From the NCBI GenBank assembly GCA_002348045.1, contig DDYO01000233.1, forward strand, positions 1-6,077: a stretch of 6,077 bases of DNA, in the 5' to 3' direction. The position numbers and the translations under genes are program-made. Shown here piece after piece: positions 1 to 5,467 of the stretch. This stretch comes from Anaerolineales bacterium UBA2232 (GTDB lineage: Bacteria > Chloroflexota > Anaerolineae > UBA2200). How positions within the stretch are numbered: the stretch's first letter is position 1; the number at the start of each line of letters is the position of its first letter. The notes below the pieces were generated by a model. The model ran no database searches and was not told the origin of the DNA. It saw nothing but the letters and a program-made list of their open reading frames with translations.

Positions 1-198
1 ATGTGCGGCGCTTGCCGCGTCGAGGTTGGCGGCCAGACCAAGTTCGTCTGCGTCGATGGGCCCGAGTTCGACGGCCACCAGGTCGACTGGAGCTTGCTCA
101 TGGACCGCCAGCGCATCTATCTGGATCAGGAAAAGGCTGCTGTGGTTCGCTACAACGAGGAGACGCATCACCACGCCTGTTGCGCGGAGGGCAAGTAG
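1..198 (+). CDS. nfnA: NfnA (electron-bifurcating transhydrogenase small subunit), C-terminal fragment
   Basis: This is the last 65 residues of a ferredoxin-NADP reductase-like FAD/NAD-binding subunit; the gene begins before the window, so the ATG at base 1 is an internal Met. Seen: M-C-G-A-C followed 12 residues later by F-V-C-V-D-G-P-E-F-D-G, the [2Fe-2S] loop typical of NfnA, SudB and PyrK-type proteins. C2, C5 and C17 of the fragment are three cluster ligands; the fourth, which in NfnA is usually an Asp just upstream, lies outside. The tail ends in a His/Cys-rich stretch (H-H-H-A-C-C). Known of the family: NfnA binds FAD and NAD(H) and forms a cytoplasmic heterodimer with NfnB that couples NADH and reduced ferredoxin to NADP+ reduction. 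The stop is two bases before nfnB, so the pair is co-transcribed. A sulfide dehydrogenase (SudAB) naming is the main alternative. Confidence 0.9.
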   Translation: MCGACRVEVGGQTKFVCVDGPEFDGHQVDWSLLMDRQRIYLDQEKAAVVRYNEETHHHACCAEGK

Positions 199-200
199 AG

Positions 201-1631
201 ATGGCCAAGGTAGAACCCCGAAACGAGATGCCGCGCCAGGACCCCCATGTCCGCGCGCACAATTTCGACGAAGTGGCGCTGGGCTACAGCCACGAGACGG
301 CGGTGGCCGAGGCGGAGCGTTGCCTGCAGTGCAAGAAGCCCAGTTGCATCGAGGGCTGCCCGGTGTCCGTCCGTATCCCCGAGTTCATCCTGGCCCTCCG
401 TGACGGTGATATGCGGCAATCGGTGGTCATGCTAAAGGACAAGAACAATCTGCCTGCCATATGCGGCCGTGTGTGCCCCCAGGAGAGCCAGTGCGAGGCG
501 AAATGCGTTCTGGGTAAAAAGTTCGAACCAGTGGCAATCGGCCGTCTCGAGCGCTATGTAGCTGACTGGGAGTTGGCCCAGGGCGTCACCGCGCCCGAAC
601 GAGCGGCAAGCAACGGGAAGCGCATCGTCGTGATCGGCGCCGGCCCTGCTGGTCTCACTTGTGCTGGTGACCTTGCCAAGATGGGCTATCAAGTCAGGAT
701 GCTGGAGGCGCTCCATTCACCTGGAGGCGTGCTCATCTACGGCATTCCGCAATTTCGGTTGCCCAAAGAGATCGTCAGGGCGGAAGTGGAGTACGTCCAG
801 AGCCTGGGCGTGGAGCTAGAGCTGAACACCGTTGTCGGAAAGCTCTGGACCGTGGATGAGTTACTGAACGATGGGTATGACGCGGTGTTCTTGGGGACCG
901 GCGCAGGCCTACCCATGTTCATGAACATTCCCGGCGAGAACCACAACGGGGTATACAGCGCCAACGAGTTCCTCACACGAACGAATCTCATGAAGGCGTA
1001 TCGATTCCCGGAGTACGATACTCCTATCGCGATTGGCCGCAAGGTGGCCGTGGTTGGAGCAGGGAATGTCGCCATGGACTCGGCGCGCTGTGCTTTGCGT
1101 TTGGGCGCTGACGAGGTCTATGTCGTCTACCGAAGGACCAAGGAAGAGGCGCCAGCCCGGGCTGAAGAACTGGAGAATGCCGAGGAAGAGGGGATCATCT
1201 TCAACTACCTCACCAACCCAGTGGAGATTCATGGCACCGAGAAGGGTTGGGTTAGTGGCATCCGCCTTCAGAAGCAGGAGCTGGGTGAGCCGGATGCCAG
1301 CGGTCGCAGGCGACCAGTGCCCATCCCAGGATCTGGGTATGACATGGATGTGGACGTGGTGATCATGGCACTGGGTACCCGTCCGAACCCGATGGTTTTC
1401 ACGGACACTCCGAGCCTTGAACGAACTAGGCACGGCACCGTCATTGCCAATGAATGGTCGGGACGGACCAAAAGGCCAGGCGTATGGGCCGGTGGCGACA
1501 TTGTCACTGGCGCTGCGACGGTTATCAGCGCCATGGGCGCCGGCAAGCGGGCCGCGGCGGACATTGATGCGTATCTGAAGGATCCCTCACAACCCTGGTG
1601 GGTTGAGCCCGAGCCGGGTGAAGACCACTAG
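201..1631 (+). CDS. nfnB: NfnB / GltA-like NADPH-binding iron-sulfur flavoprotein (transhydrogenase large subunit)
   Basis: A complete 476-residue protein of the glutamate synthase small-subunit family. Two N-terminal [4Fe-4S] cysteine sets are visible: C41-x2-C44-x4-C49-x3-C53-P and C88-x3-C92-P-x5-C98-x3-C102. In characterised NfnB one cluster has a Glu ligand; E95 or E99 are candidates. A Rossmann FAD motif follows (IGAGPAG, 145-151), then an NADPH motif (VVGAGNVAMD, 284-293) and the closing FAD-binding segment GGDIVTGAATVISAMGAGK (431-449). Start: the reading frame is open further upstream, but ATG 201 is preceded by GGAGG (186-190) at 10 nt and clears the nfnA stop by two bases, and its product has the family's usual length. 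The adjacent nfnA argues for electron-bifurcating NfnAB (NADH plus reduced ferredoxin with NADP+) rather than a homotetrameric NADPH glutamate synthase, which carries a similar sequence but no NfnA partner. A terminator follows directly. Confidence 0.92.
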   Translation: MAKVEPRNEMPRQDPHVRAHNFDEVALGYSHETAVAEAERCLQCKKPSCIEGCPVSVRIPEFILALRDGDMRQSVVMLKDKNNLPAICGRVCPQESQCEAKCVLGKKFEPVAIGRLERYVADWELAQGVTAPERAASNGKRIVVIGAGPAGLTCAGDLAKMGYQVRMLEALHSPGGVLIYGIPQFRLPKEIVRAEVEYVQSLGVELELNTVVGKLWTVDELLNDGYDAVFLGTGAGLPMFMNIPGENHNGVYSANEFLTRTNLMKAYRFPEYDTPIAIGRKVAVVGAGNVAMDSARCALRLGADEVYVVYRRTKEEAPARAEELENAEEEGIIFNYLTNPVEIHGTEKGWVSGIRLQKQELGEPDASGRRRPVPIPGSGYDMDVDVVIMALGTRPNPMVFTDTPSLERTRHGTVIANEWSGRTKRPGVWAGGDIVTGAATVISAMGAGKRAAADIDAYLKDPSQPWWVEPEPGEDH

Positions 1632-1636
1632 ACTGC

Positions 1637-1670
1637 AAGAGGCCGCTGAGCGCAGCGGCCTCTTCCTTTT
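1637..1670 (+). terminator. Rho-independent terminator of the nfnAB operon
   Basis: A perfect 12-bp inverted repeat AAGAGGCCGCTG (1637-1648) and CAGCGGCCTCTT (1653-1664), with tetraloop AGCG and then CCTTTTA. It begins five bases after the nfnB stop codon. The GC-rich stem with a short T-run is the standard intrinsic terminator form. The flanking A and T bases also make it partly usable in the reverse direction, but no minus-strand gene needs it here. Confidence 0.92.
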
Positions 1671-1736
1671 ATCAGTAACTGTGGTCGGCAGCGGTAGCGC
1701 CGGAATAGCGGCGATGGTTCCTGCTTGGTGCTTAGC

Positions 1737-1765
1737 TTGCTGACGGCCGTCCTCCCCCCTACAAT
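1737..1765 (+). promoter_or_regulatory. Candidate sigma70-type promoter giving a leaderless glycosidase mRNA
   Basis: TTGCTG (1737-1742, 3/6 to TTGACA), exactly 17 bp, then TACAAT (1760-1765, 5/6 to TATAAT). A start point 6-8 bases downstream would fall at about 1771-1773, on the ATG at 1772. No purine-rich ribosome binding site precedes that ATG; the region is pyrimidine-rich (C-run 1754-1759). Both facts fit a leaderless transcript. The weak -35 box keeps confidence moderate. Confidence 0.5.
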
Positions 1766-1771
1766 ACGCCC

Positions 1772-2911
1772 ATGAGCCACCTCACACCCCTTCTGCAGAA
1801 CGCCAAACGACTGGGTACGCATCCCAACACGCCCAGGGGGATCGTTCTGCTGGTCTTGATGGTGTTGCTGGGCCAACCTCCCCACGCCGTAGTCCGGCTC
1901 GGACCGCAGCAGACGGTCCGCAGCATCAATCCCAAGATGGGCGTTCACACCCGTCTCACTGACGAGGTGGAGGAATGGAAGATCAAGCGTACCCTGGAGA
2001 TGGTACGGGAGATGGGCGCCCAGTGGATTGTGGAGTATTTTCCGTGGGGTTACTATGAGCCTGAGAAGGGCCGCTTTGACTGGTCCCATCCTGACCTCAT
2101 AGTCCAACACGCTGCCAGACAGGGACTGACTGTGGTGGCCCGCATTGACTTTGTGCCGGCTTGGGCAAGGCCGGCCGACACGACTTTTCGCCTGTTGCCC
2201 GAGGAGCGCTTTGTTGACTATGCCGACTTTGTGCGGGCCTTTGTCACCAGGTACTCTGGAACTGTCCGGCACATCGTGGTGTGGAACGAGCCAAACCTCA
2301 GCTTTGAGTGGGGCTATCGTCAGCCCGACCCGGAAGCGTACACTCGCCTGCTGCGCTTGGCGTATGAGGCCGCGAAGGGAGCAAATCCGGAGGTGATGGT
2401 GTTGGCGGCTGGGATGGCTCCCACCCTAGCACCTCCTGGAAATGAGTGGGCAATGAACGATCTGGAGTTTCTGGAGAGGATGTACGCAGCTGGGGTGCGT
2501 GGCTATTTTGACGGCATGGCAGTCCATGCCTATGGGTGGGTCTTTCCGCCCGACGACCCTGCTGCCGCCGACGCGGTGAACTTTGCTCGGGCTGAGCTCA
2601 TTCACGACATCATGGCCAAAAATGGTGATGGACTGCTGCCCTGTTTCATCACCGAAGCAGGGTGGAACGACCATCCACGATGGACCAAGTCGGTGTCGCC
2701 ATCTCTCCGCATTGAGCATACCCTGCGTGCGTATTCCAGAGCTCAGACCGACTGGCCGTGGTGCGAGATGGTGGCCATGTGGGCTTTTCGGTATCCCTGG
2801 CCGGCTCGCGGCTATGCTGATGGGTTCACGTTCGTTGATCCGAGCTTTGCCTCCAAGGCCATCTACGGGGAAGTGCAGGGTTATGCCCAAGGTACGAGGG
2901 GCGTGCCGTGA
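1772..2911 (+). CDS. Membrane-anchored clan GH-A glycoside hydrolase (GH39/GH5-like)
   Basis: A 379-residue predicted extracytoplasmic glycosidase. Seen: a polar N-terminus, a hydrophobic core at about residues 23-34 (GIVLLVLMVLLG) that could be a signal anchor or an atypical signal peptide, then one TIM-barrel-like domain. Barrel landmarks include WGYYEPEKGRFDW (92-104), the acid/base motif WNEPN (171-175, E173), VHAYGW (251-256) and the nucleophile-strand motif ITEAGW (293-298, E295). The two Glu residues after strands 4 and 7 are the retaining clan GH-A signature; the order fits GH39 or GH5-like enzymes. Substrate cannot be read from sequence. Start: ATG 1772 lacks a Shine-Dalgarno sequence but lies six bases after a -10 box, suggesting leaderless translation. 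It overlaps the following solute-binding gene by GTGA, so the two are translationally coupled. Probable role: cleaving a glycan at the cell surface, or trimming the cell's own exopolysaccharide as some GH39 proteins do. Confidence 0.82.
   Translation: MSHLTPLLQNAKRLGTHPNTPRGIVLLVLMVLLGQPPHAVVRLGPQQTVRSINPKMGVHTRLTDEVEEWKIKRTLEMVREMGAQWIVEYFPWGYYEPEKGRFDWSHPDLIVQHAARQGLTVVARIDFVPAWARPADTTFRLLPEERFVDYADFVRAFVTRYSGTVRHIVVWNEPNLSFEWGYRQPDPEAYTRLLRLAYEAAKGANPEVMVLAAGMAPTLAPPGNEWAMNDLEFLERMYAAGVRGYFDGMAVHAYGWVFPPDDPAAADAVNFARAELIHDIMAKNGDGLLPCFITEAGWNDHPRWTKSVSPSLRIEHTLRAYSRAQTDWPWCEMVAMWAFRYPWPARGYADGFTFVDPSFASKAIYGEVQGYAQGTRGVP
2896..2901 (+). promoter_or_regulatory. Ribosome binding site fixing the GTG start of the solute-binding protein
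   Basis: GAGGGG lies inside the last codons of the glycosidase gene, six bases before GTG 2908. It supports the GTG start and the four-base GTGA stop/start overlap, an arrangement that usually means translational coupling. Confidence 0.7.
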
Positions 2912-3741
2912 GCCGCCTGTACAGGCTGGTCCACGCCGTAGGCAGGGATCGATCGCAGCGCGCACTCTGGGCACTGGTCGCCTTGGCCTGTTGGCTGTGG
3001 GCTGGCTACTTGATCAAGGTGACGTGGTTGCGCCCGCGCACGGATGTCGTCTGGGAGCGTGTTTTGCAGAGCGGCATCATACGGGTGGCCATGGATGCCA
3101 CCTATCCACCGTTCAATATCATCGATGCCGCGGGCAACTGGTCCGGTTACGATGTGGATCTCGTCAATGAATTGGCCTCCCGTTGGGGAGTCCGAGCCGA
3201 GTTCGTCAACATTCACTTTGACGGTTTGTACGACGCCCTGCTGGCGAACAAGTGCGACATGATCTGCTCGGCTCTGCCCTATGATCCAACCCTCACCAAG
3301 GATGTCCTCTATTCCCCATCCTATTTCAACGCAGGCTTGGTCATCGTAGTCCGTGATTCCGAACGGGGTATCCGCACCGCGAATGACTTGAGCCGAAAGA
3401 CGGTGGGCGTTGAGATGGCAACCTCAGGACACCTCCAGGCGCGTTGGCTTCTGGAGCAGGCGCGCATCCCTCTAGAGATACGGACGTATGCAACTAGCAC
3501 TGAAGCGCTCCAAGCACTGCGCGATGAACACATTGACGCGGTGATCGTTGAGAGCGTGGCGGCGTACGGGTTCGCCCATGACCCCGGTGGCGTGGTTCTG
3601 ACAGAGGGTTTTCTCACCGATGAGCAGTATGTAATAGCGATGCCACCGTACGGCGGTTACCTTTGGAAGCGCATCGCAGATGATTTGGCGGCATTGAAGA
3701 GGGAGGGCTTTTTCCGGGAACTCCAGCTCAAGTGGTTCTAA
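2908..3741 (+). CDS. Membrane-anchored family 3 solute-binding protein (SBP_bac_3), orphan
   Basis: A 277-residue protein. A hydrophobic segment (about 19-37, A-L-W-A-L-V-A-L-A-C...) flanked by Arg-rich sequence acts as a signal anchor; the Cys at 28 sits mid-segment in a poor lipobox, so a lipoprotein is unlikely. The rest is a bilobed SBP_bac_3 domain: WERVLQSGIIRVAMDATYPPF (49-69) with GYDVDLVNELASRWG (80-94) opens lobe 1, the SALPYDPTLTKDV segment (121-133) leads to lobe 2, and IDAVIVESVAAYG (209-221) precedes the return. Odd: the Arg that grips the substrate carboxylate in amino-acid binders (ITxxR) appears replaced around L129/T130, and the partner Asp is E215, so an alpha-amino-acid ligand is not assured. 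No ABC permease or ATPase is adjacent. The GTG start overlaps the glycosidase stop. It may supply a distant transporter or act as an extracytoplasmic sensor or binding domain. Confidence 0.85.
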   Translation: MSRLYRLVHAVGRDRSQRALWALVALACWLWAGYLIKVTWLRPRTDVVWERVLQSGIIRVAMDATYPPFNIIDAAGNWSGYDVDLVNELASRWGVRAEFVNIHFDGLYDALLANKCDMICSALPYDPTLTKDVLYSPSYFNAGLVIVVRDSERGIRTANDLSRKTVGVEMATSGHLQARWLLEQARIPLEIRTYATSTEALQALRDEHIDAVIVESVAAYGFAHDPGGVVLTEGFLTDEQYVIAMPPYGGYLWKRIADDLAALKREGFFRELQLKWF

Positions 3742-3941
3742 GGGCGATGTTGAGATGTGGACGCTTACAGCGCATGGGCGCGCCACGCTGGATTCATGGG
3801 GACGGCCGTAAGGTCGGATCGTAGCGCCACATTATCGGAACAGGACAAACCACCCACATCGCGAACCGTCACGTGCTCAGCCCAGCCTGGCGGGTGTTTC
3901 GAATGGTTTCGGTGGAGCCATCGTGCCGCTGCCCACGTCCT
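3742..3941. other. Convergent intergenic gap, no gene seen
   Basis: A 200-bp gap between the plus-strand solute-binding gene and the minus-strand PF04008 gene. Open frames here lack a recognisable domain and a good ribosome binding site. An imperfect hairpin lies at 3903-3921 (ATGGTTTC, loop GGT, GGAGCCAT, with G-U pairs when read on the plus strand), but no T-run follows. I see no convincing intrinsic terminator on either strand. Confidence 0.6.
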
Positions 3942-4424
3942 CTAAGCCTTATACCCAATCTGGCGGAGGAACCCCTTGCGCCAGGCAATGCCCTCGTCAT
4001 CTTCCACACCCTTGGTGGTAAGCCCGTCAATGACGCCCAGGATGCCCCGGCCCGTTTCGCTTTCCGCGATGATCACCTCTACCGGATTGGCCGTGGCGCA
4101 ATAGATGCGGCAGACCTCTGGCACCATCTTGACGGCGTTGAGGACATTGATGGGGTAGGCGTTCTTTAGGAATACGATGAACGAGTGACCGGCAGAAAGG
4201 GCAAGGGCGTTCTCTTTGGCCAGGGCGATCATCTCGGGGTCGGTGCCAATCCATCGAACCAGGCAGGCCCCTGATGACTCACAGAAGGCCAGGCCAAACT
4301 TGATCCCCGGCACCGCGCCGGCAAGGGCTTCATAAAGGTCCTCGACGGTCTTGATGAAATGCGACTGGCCCAGGATTAGGTTTACGTCGTCGGGCTTGAC
4401 GATTGTGACGGTCTTAATCTCCAC
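3942..4424 (-). CDS. PF04008 / COG1839 'adenosine-specific kinase' family protein
   Basis: A complete 160-residue soluble protein matching a small single-domain family found in archaea and some bacteria. Recognised blocks in order: LGQSHFIKTVEDLYEAL (18-34), GIKFGLAFCESSG (40-52) with LVRWIGTD (55-62), LSAGHSF (76-82), KMVPEVCRIYCATANPVEVI (99-118) and GRGILGVIDG (125-134). The near-invariant CATANP and GRGxLGVxDG blocks make the family assignment firm. The 'adenosine-specific kinase' name comes from structural and ligand work on archaeal members; a physiological role is not well settled, so the product name should be treated as a family label. The start is GTG at 4424-4422, with GGGAGGG at 4436-4430 and five bases between. 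It has its own promoter (4486-4458), stands alone, and diverges from trmD. Confidence 0.9.
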   Translation of the reverse strand: MEIKTVTIVKPDDVNLILGQSHFIKTVEDLYEALAGAVPGIKFGLAFCESSGACLVRWIGTDPEMIALAKENALALSAGHSFIVFLKNAYPINVLNAVKMVPEVCRIYCATANPVEVIIAESETGRGILGVIDGLTTKGVEDDEGIAWRKGFLRQIGYKA

Positions 4425-4457
4425 GGCTTCCCTCCCTGTTCTGAACCAAGCTTTCGG

Positions 4458-4486
4458 ATTATACCGCTGGAGCGGAAGCCTCGCAA
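4458..4486 (-). promoter_or_regulatory. Sigma70-type promoter of the PF04008 gene
   Basis: On the minus strand: TTGCGA (4486-4481, 4/6 to TTGACA), 17 bp, TATAAT (4463-4458, perfect). Expected transcription start about 4451, leaving a 5' leader of about 27 nt that contains the GGGAGGG ribosome binding site. A 5-bp inverted repeat CCGCT-GG-AGCGG (4464-4475) lies in the spacer against the -10 box and could be an operator half-site pair, but it is short. Confidence 0.75.
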
Positions 4487-4564
4487 AGGGCTACTCCCTC
4501 GGCTGACCAACGGGGCCGCAGGCCGCCCGGGTACCGCAGAGGATGGGCCATTCATCGGTGTTTT

Positions 4565-4588
4565 CGCGGGAAGGTGAGATGACCCGCG
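4565..4588. repeat. Inverted repeat CGCGGG-N12-CCCGCG upstream of the trmD promoter
   Basis: CGCGGG (4565-4570) and CCCGCG (4583-4588) form a 6-bp inverted repeat with 12 bases between them. The second arm sits inside an 8-bp palindrome, CCCGCGGG (4583-4590), that ends two bases before the -35 box of the trmD promoter. The position suits a regulator binding site; there is no T-run, so it is not a terminator for either gene. Confidence 0.35.
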
Positions 4589-4592
4589 GGCA

Positions 4593-4621
4593 TTGACCCC
4601 ACGGCTGACGGATGGTAGAAT
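4593..4621 (+). promoter_or_regulatory. Sigma70-type promoter of trmD
   Basis: TTGACC (4593-4598, 5/6), 17-bp spacer, TAGAAT (4616-4621, 5/6). Expected start about 4628, giving a 5' leader of about 38 nt before ATG 4666. It shows trmD can be transcribed separately from any ribosomal-protein operon. Confidence 0.8.
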
Positions 4622-4665
4622 GGCGCGACAGCCAGAGATGTGTTCCAAACCACGCGAGGGTCTCA

Positions 4666-5451
4666 ATGCGCTTTGACATTCTCACACTATTCCCAGGCCT
4701 GTTTGGTGGTGTTTTCGAAGAGAGCATCGTCAAACGCGCCATCGAAGCTGAGCTGATCACCATCGCCATCCACAACATACGGGATTTCGCCACCGACAAG
4801 CACCACGTGACCGACGACGTGCCTTATGGTGGAGGGGGCGGGATGATCATGAAGGTGGAGCCCATCTTCCGCGCGGTTGAGCATGTCCTGGCAGTTGACG
4901 GAGGGCCCGGTGACGATGCCGAGGGCTCTCTAAGCGATCATCGTAGCCCTGGGACGCGGATCGTTCTCTTGAGCGCGGCCGGGCGCGTATTCGATCAGCA
5001 GTGCGCGCGGGAGATGGCGCAAGGCGATCGTCTGGTGTTGATCTGCGGCCGATACGAGGGCGTTGACGAACGGGTGGCTGAGCATCTGGCAACCGACGAG
5101 ATTTCCCTGGGCGACTTTGTCCTGAGCGGCGGCGAAATACCTGCCATGGCCATCGTTGAGGCTGTAACTCGGTTGCTGCCTGGGGCCCTGGGTGATCCCC
5201 TTGCCGTGGTACAGGATTCATATTCTTATGGGCTTTTGGAGCACCCGCACTATACGCGGCCAGGGGAGTTCCGTGGCTGGTCAGTGCCCCAGGTGCTCTT
5301 GTCCGGCCACCATGGCGAGGTTGCTCGTTGGCGAAGGCAGCAATCACTGCTGCGGACCTGGCAGCGGCGGCCGGAGCTGTTGGCGGCAGCACAATTAACA
5401 ATAGAGGAACGAGCTTTCCTGGAAGGGCTGGCTGGACACAAGGCCTCATAG
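4666..5451 (+). CDS. trmD: tRNA (guanine-N1-)-methyltransferase TrmD
   Basis: A complete 261-residue cytoplasmic enzyme that methylates G37 of tRNAs with a G36pG37 sequence, using S-adenosylmethionine, and so prevents frameshifting. Seen: [10 protein letters not shown] at the start, [11 protein letters not shown] (50-60), the trefoil-knot SAM region [12 protein letters not shown] (125-136) with [13 protein letters not shown] (145-157), and [18 protein letters not shown] (187-204). Aligned to the E. coli numbering I recall, catalytic Arg154 is R169 (AVTR) and Asp169 is D184 (QDSY). Start: ATG 4666 follows GAGGG (4656-4660) by five bases and matches the family N-terminus; a longer frame from 4612 would begin upstream of the predicted transcript. 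Odd: the stretch between the [13 protein letters not shown] helix and [10 protein letters not shown] (about residues 77-97) is longer than in the enterobacterial protein and rich in G, D and S, and the usual SPQG is SAAG. Neighbouring rpsP, rimM and rplS are absent. Confidence 0.96.
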   Translation: MRFDILTLFPGLFGGVFEESIVKRAIEAELITIAIHNIRDFATDKHHVTDDVPYGGGGGMIMKVEPIFRAVEHVLAVDGGPGDDAEGSLSDHRSPGTRIVLLSAAGRVFDQQCAREMAQGDRLVLICGRYEGVDERVAEHLATDEISLGDFVLSGGEIPAMAIVEAVTRLLPGALGDPLAVVQDSYSYGLLEHPHYTRPGEFRGWSVPQVLLSGHHGEVARWRRQQSLLRTWQRRPELLAAAQLTIEERAFLEGLAGHKAS

Positions 5452-5461
5452 GCAGTATAAT
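5433..5461 (+). promoter_or_regulatory. Strong sigma70-type promoter at the 3' end of trmD, driving the fumarase leader
   Basis: TGGACA (5433-5438, 5/6), 17-bp spacer, TATAAT (5456-5461, perfect). The -35 box lies in the last codons of trmD and the -10 box starts five bases after its stop. Predicted start about 5468, placing about 174 nt of leader, including a terminator, before the fumarase start. Confidence 0.75.
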
Positions 5462-5467
5462 GGTGGT

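Noticed and set aside
3..200. The nfnB frame is open upstream from base 3, allowing a 542-residue protein.
   Set aside because: That stretch overlaps the clearly coding nfnA tail, is Arg/Pro/Gly-rich out-of-frame translation, and ATG 201 has a ribosome binding site and the family's N-terminus.
1698..1713. Small hairpin CGCCG-GAATAG-CGGCG between the nfnAB terminator and the glycosidase promoter.
   Set aside because: Only five base pairs and no T-run; too short to call an operator or a second terminator without comparative data.
1628..2272. A 214-residue minus-strand open frame opposite the glycosidase gene, and similar long minus-strand frames opposite nfnB and trmD.
   Set aside because: They are shadows of strong plus-strand genes in GC-rich DNA, lack binding sites and show no recognisable domain.
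3903..3921. Hairpin in the convergent gap as a bidirectional terminator.
   Set aside because: It relies on G-U pairs that become mismatches when read from the minus strand, and no T-run follows on either side.
4515..4540. GGCCGC repeats and CCCGGG/GGTACC palindromes in the trmD upstream gap.
   Set aside because: Short GC-rich palindromes are expected by chance at this base composition and show no regular spacing or relation to a promoter element.
4612..4665. TrmD frame could begin at the ATG at 4612, adding 18 residues.
   Set aside because: It lies across the predicted -10 box, upstream of the likely transcript start, and TrmD proteins begin at [10 protein letters not shown], which has its own GAGGG site.
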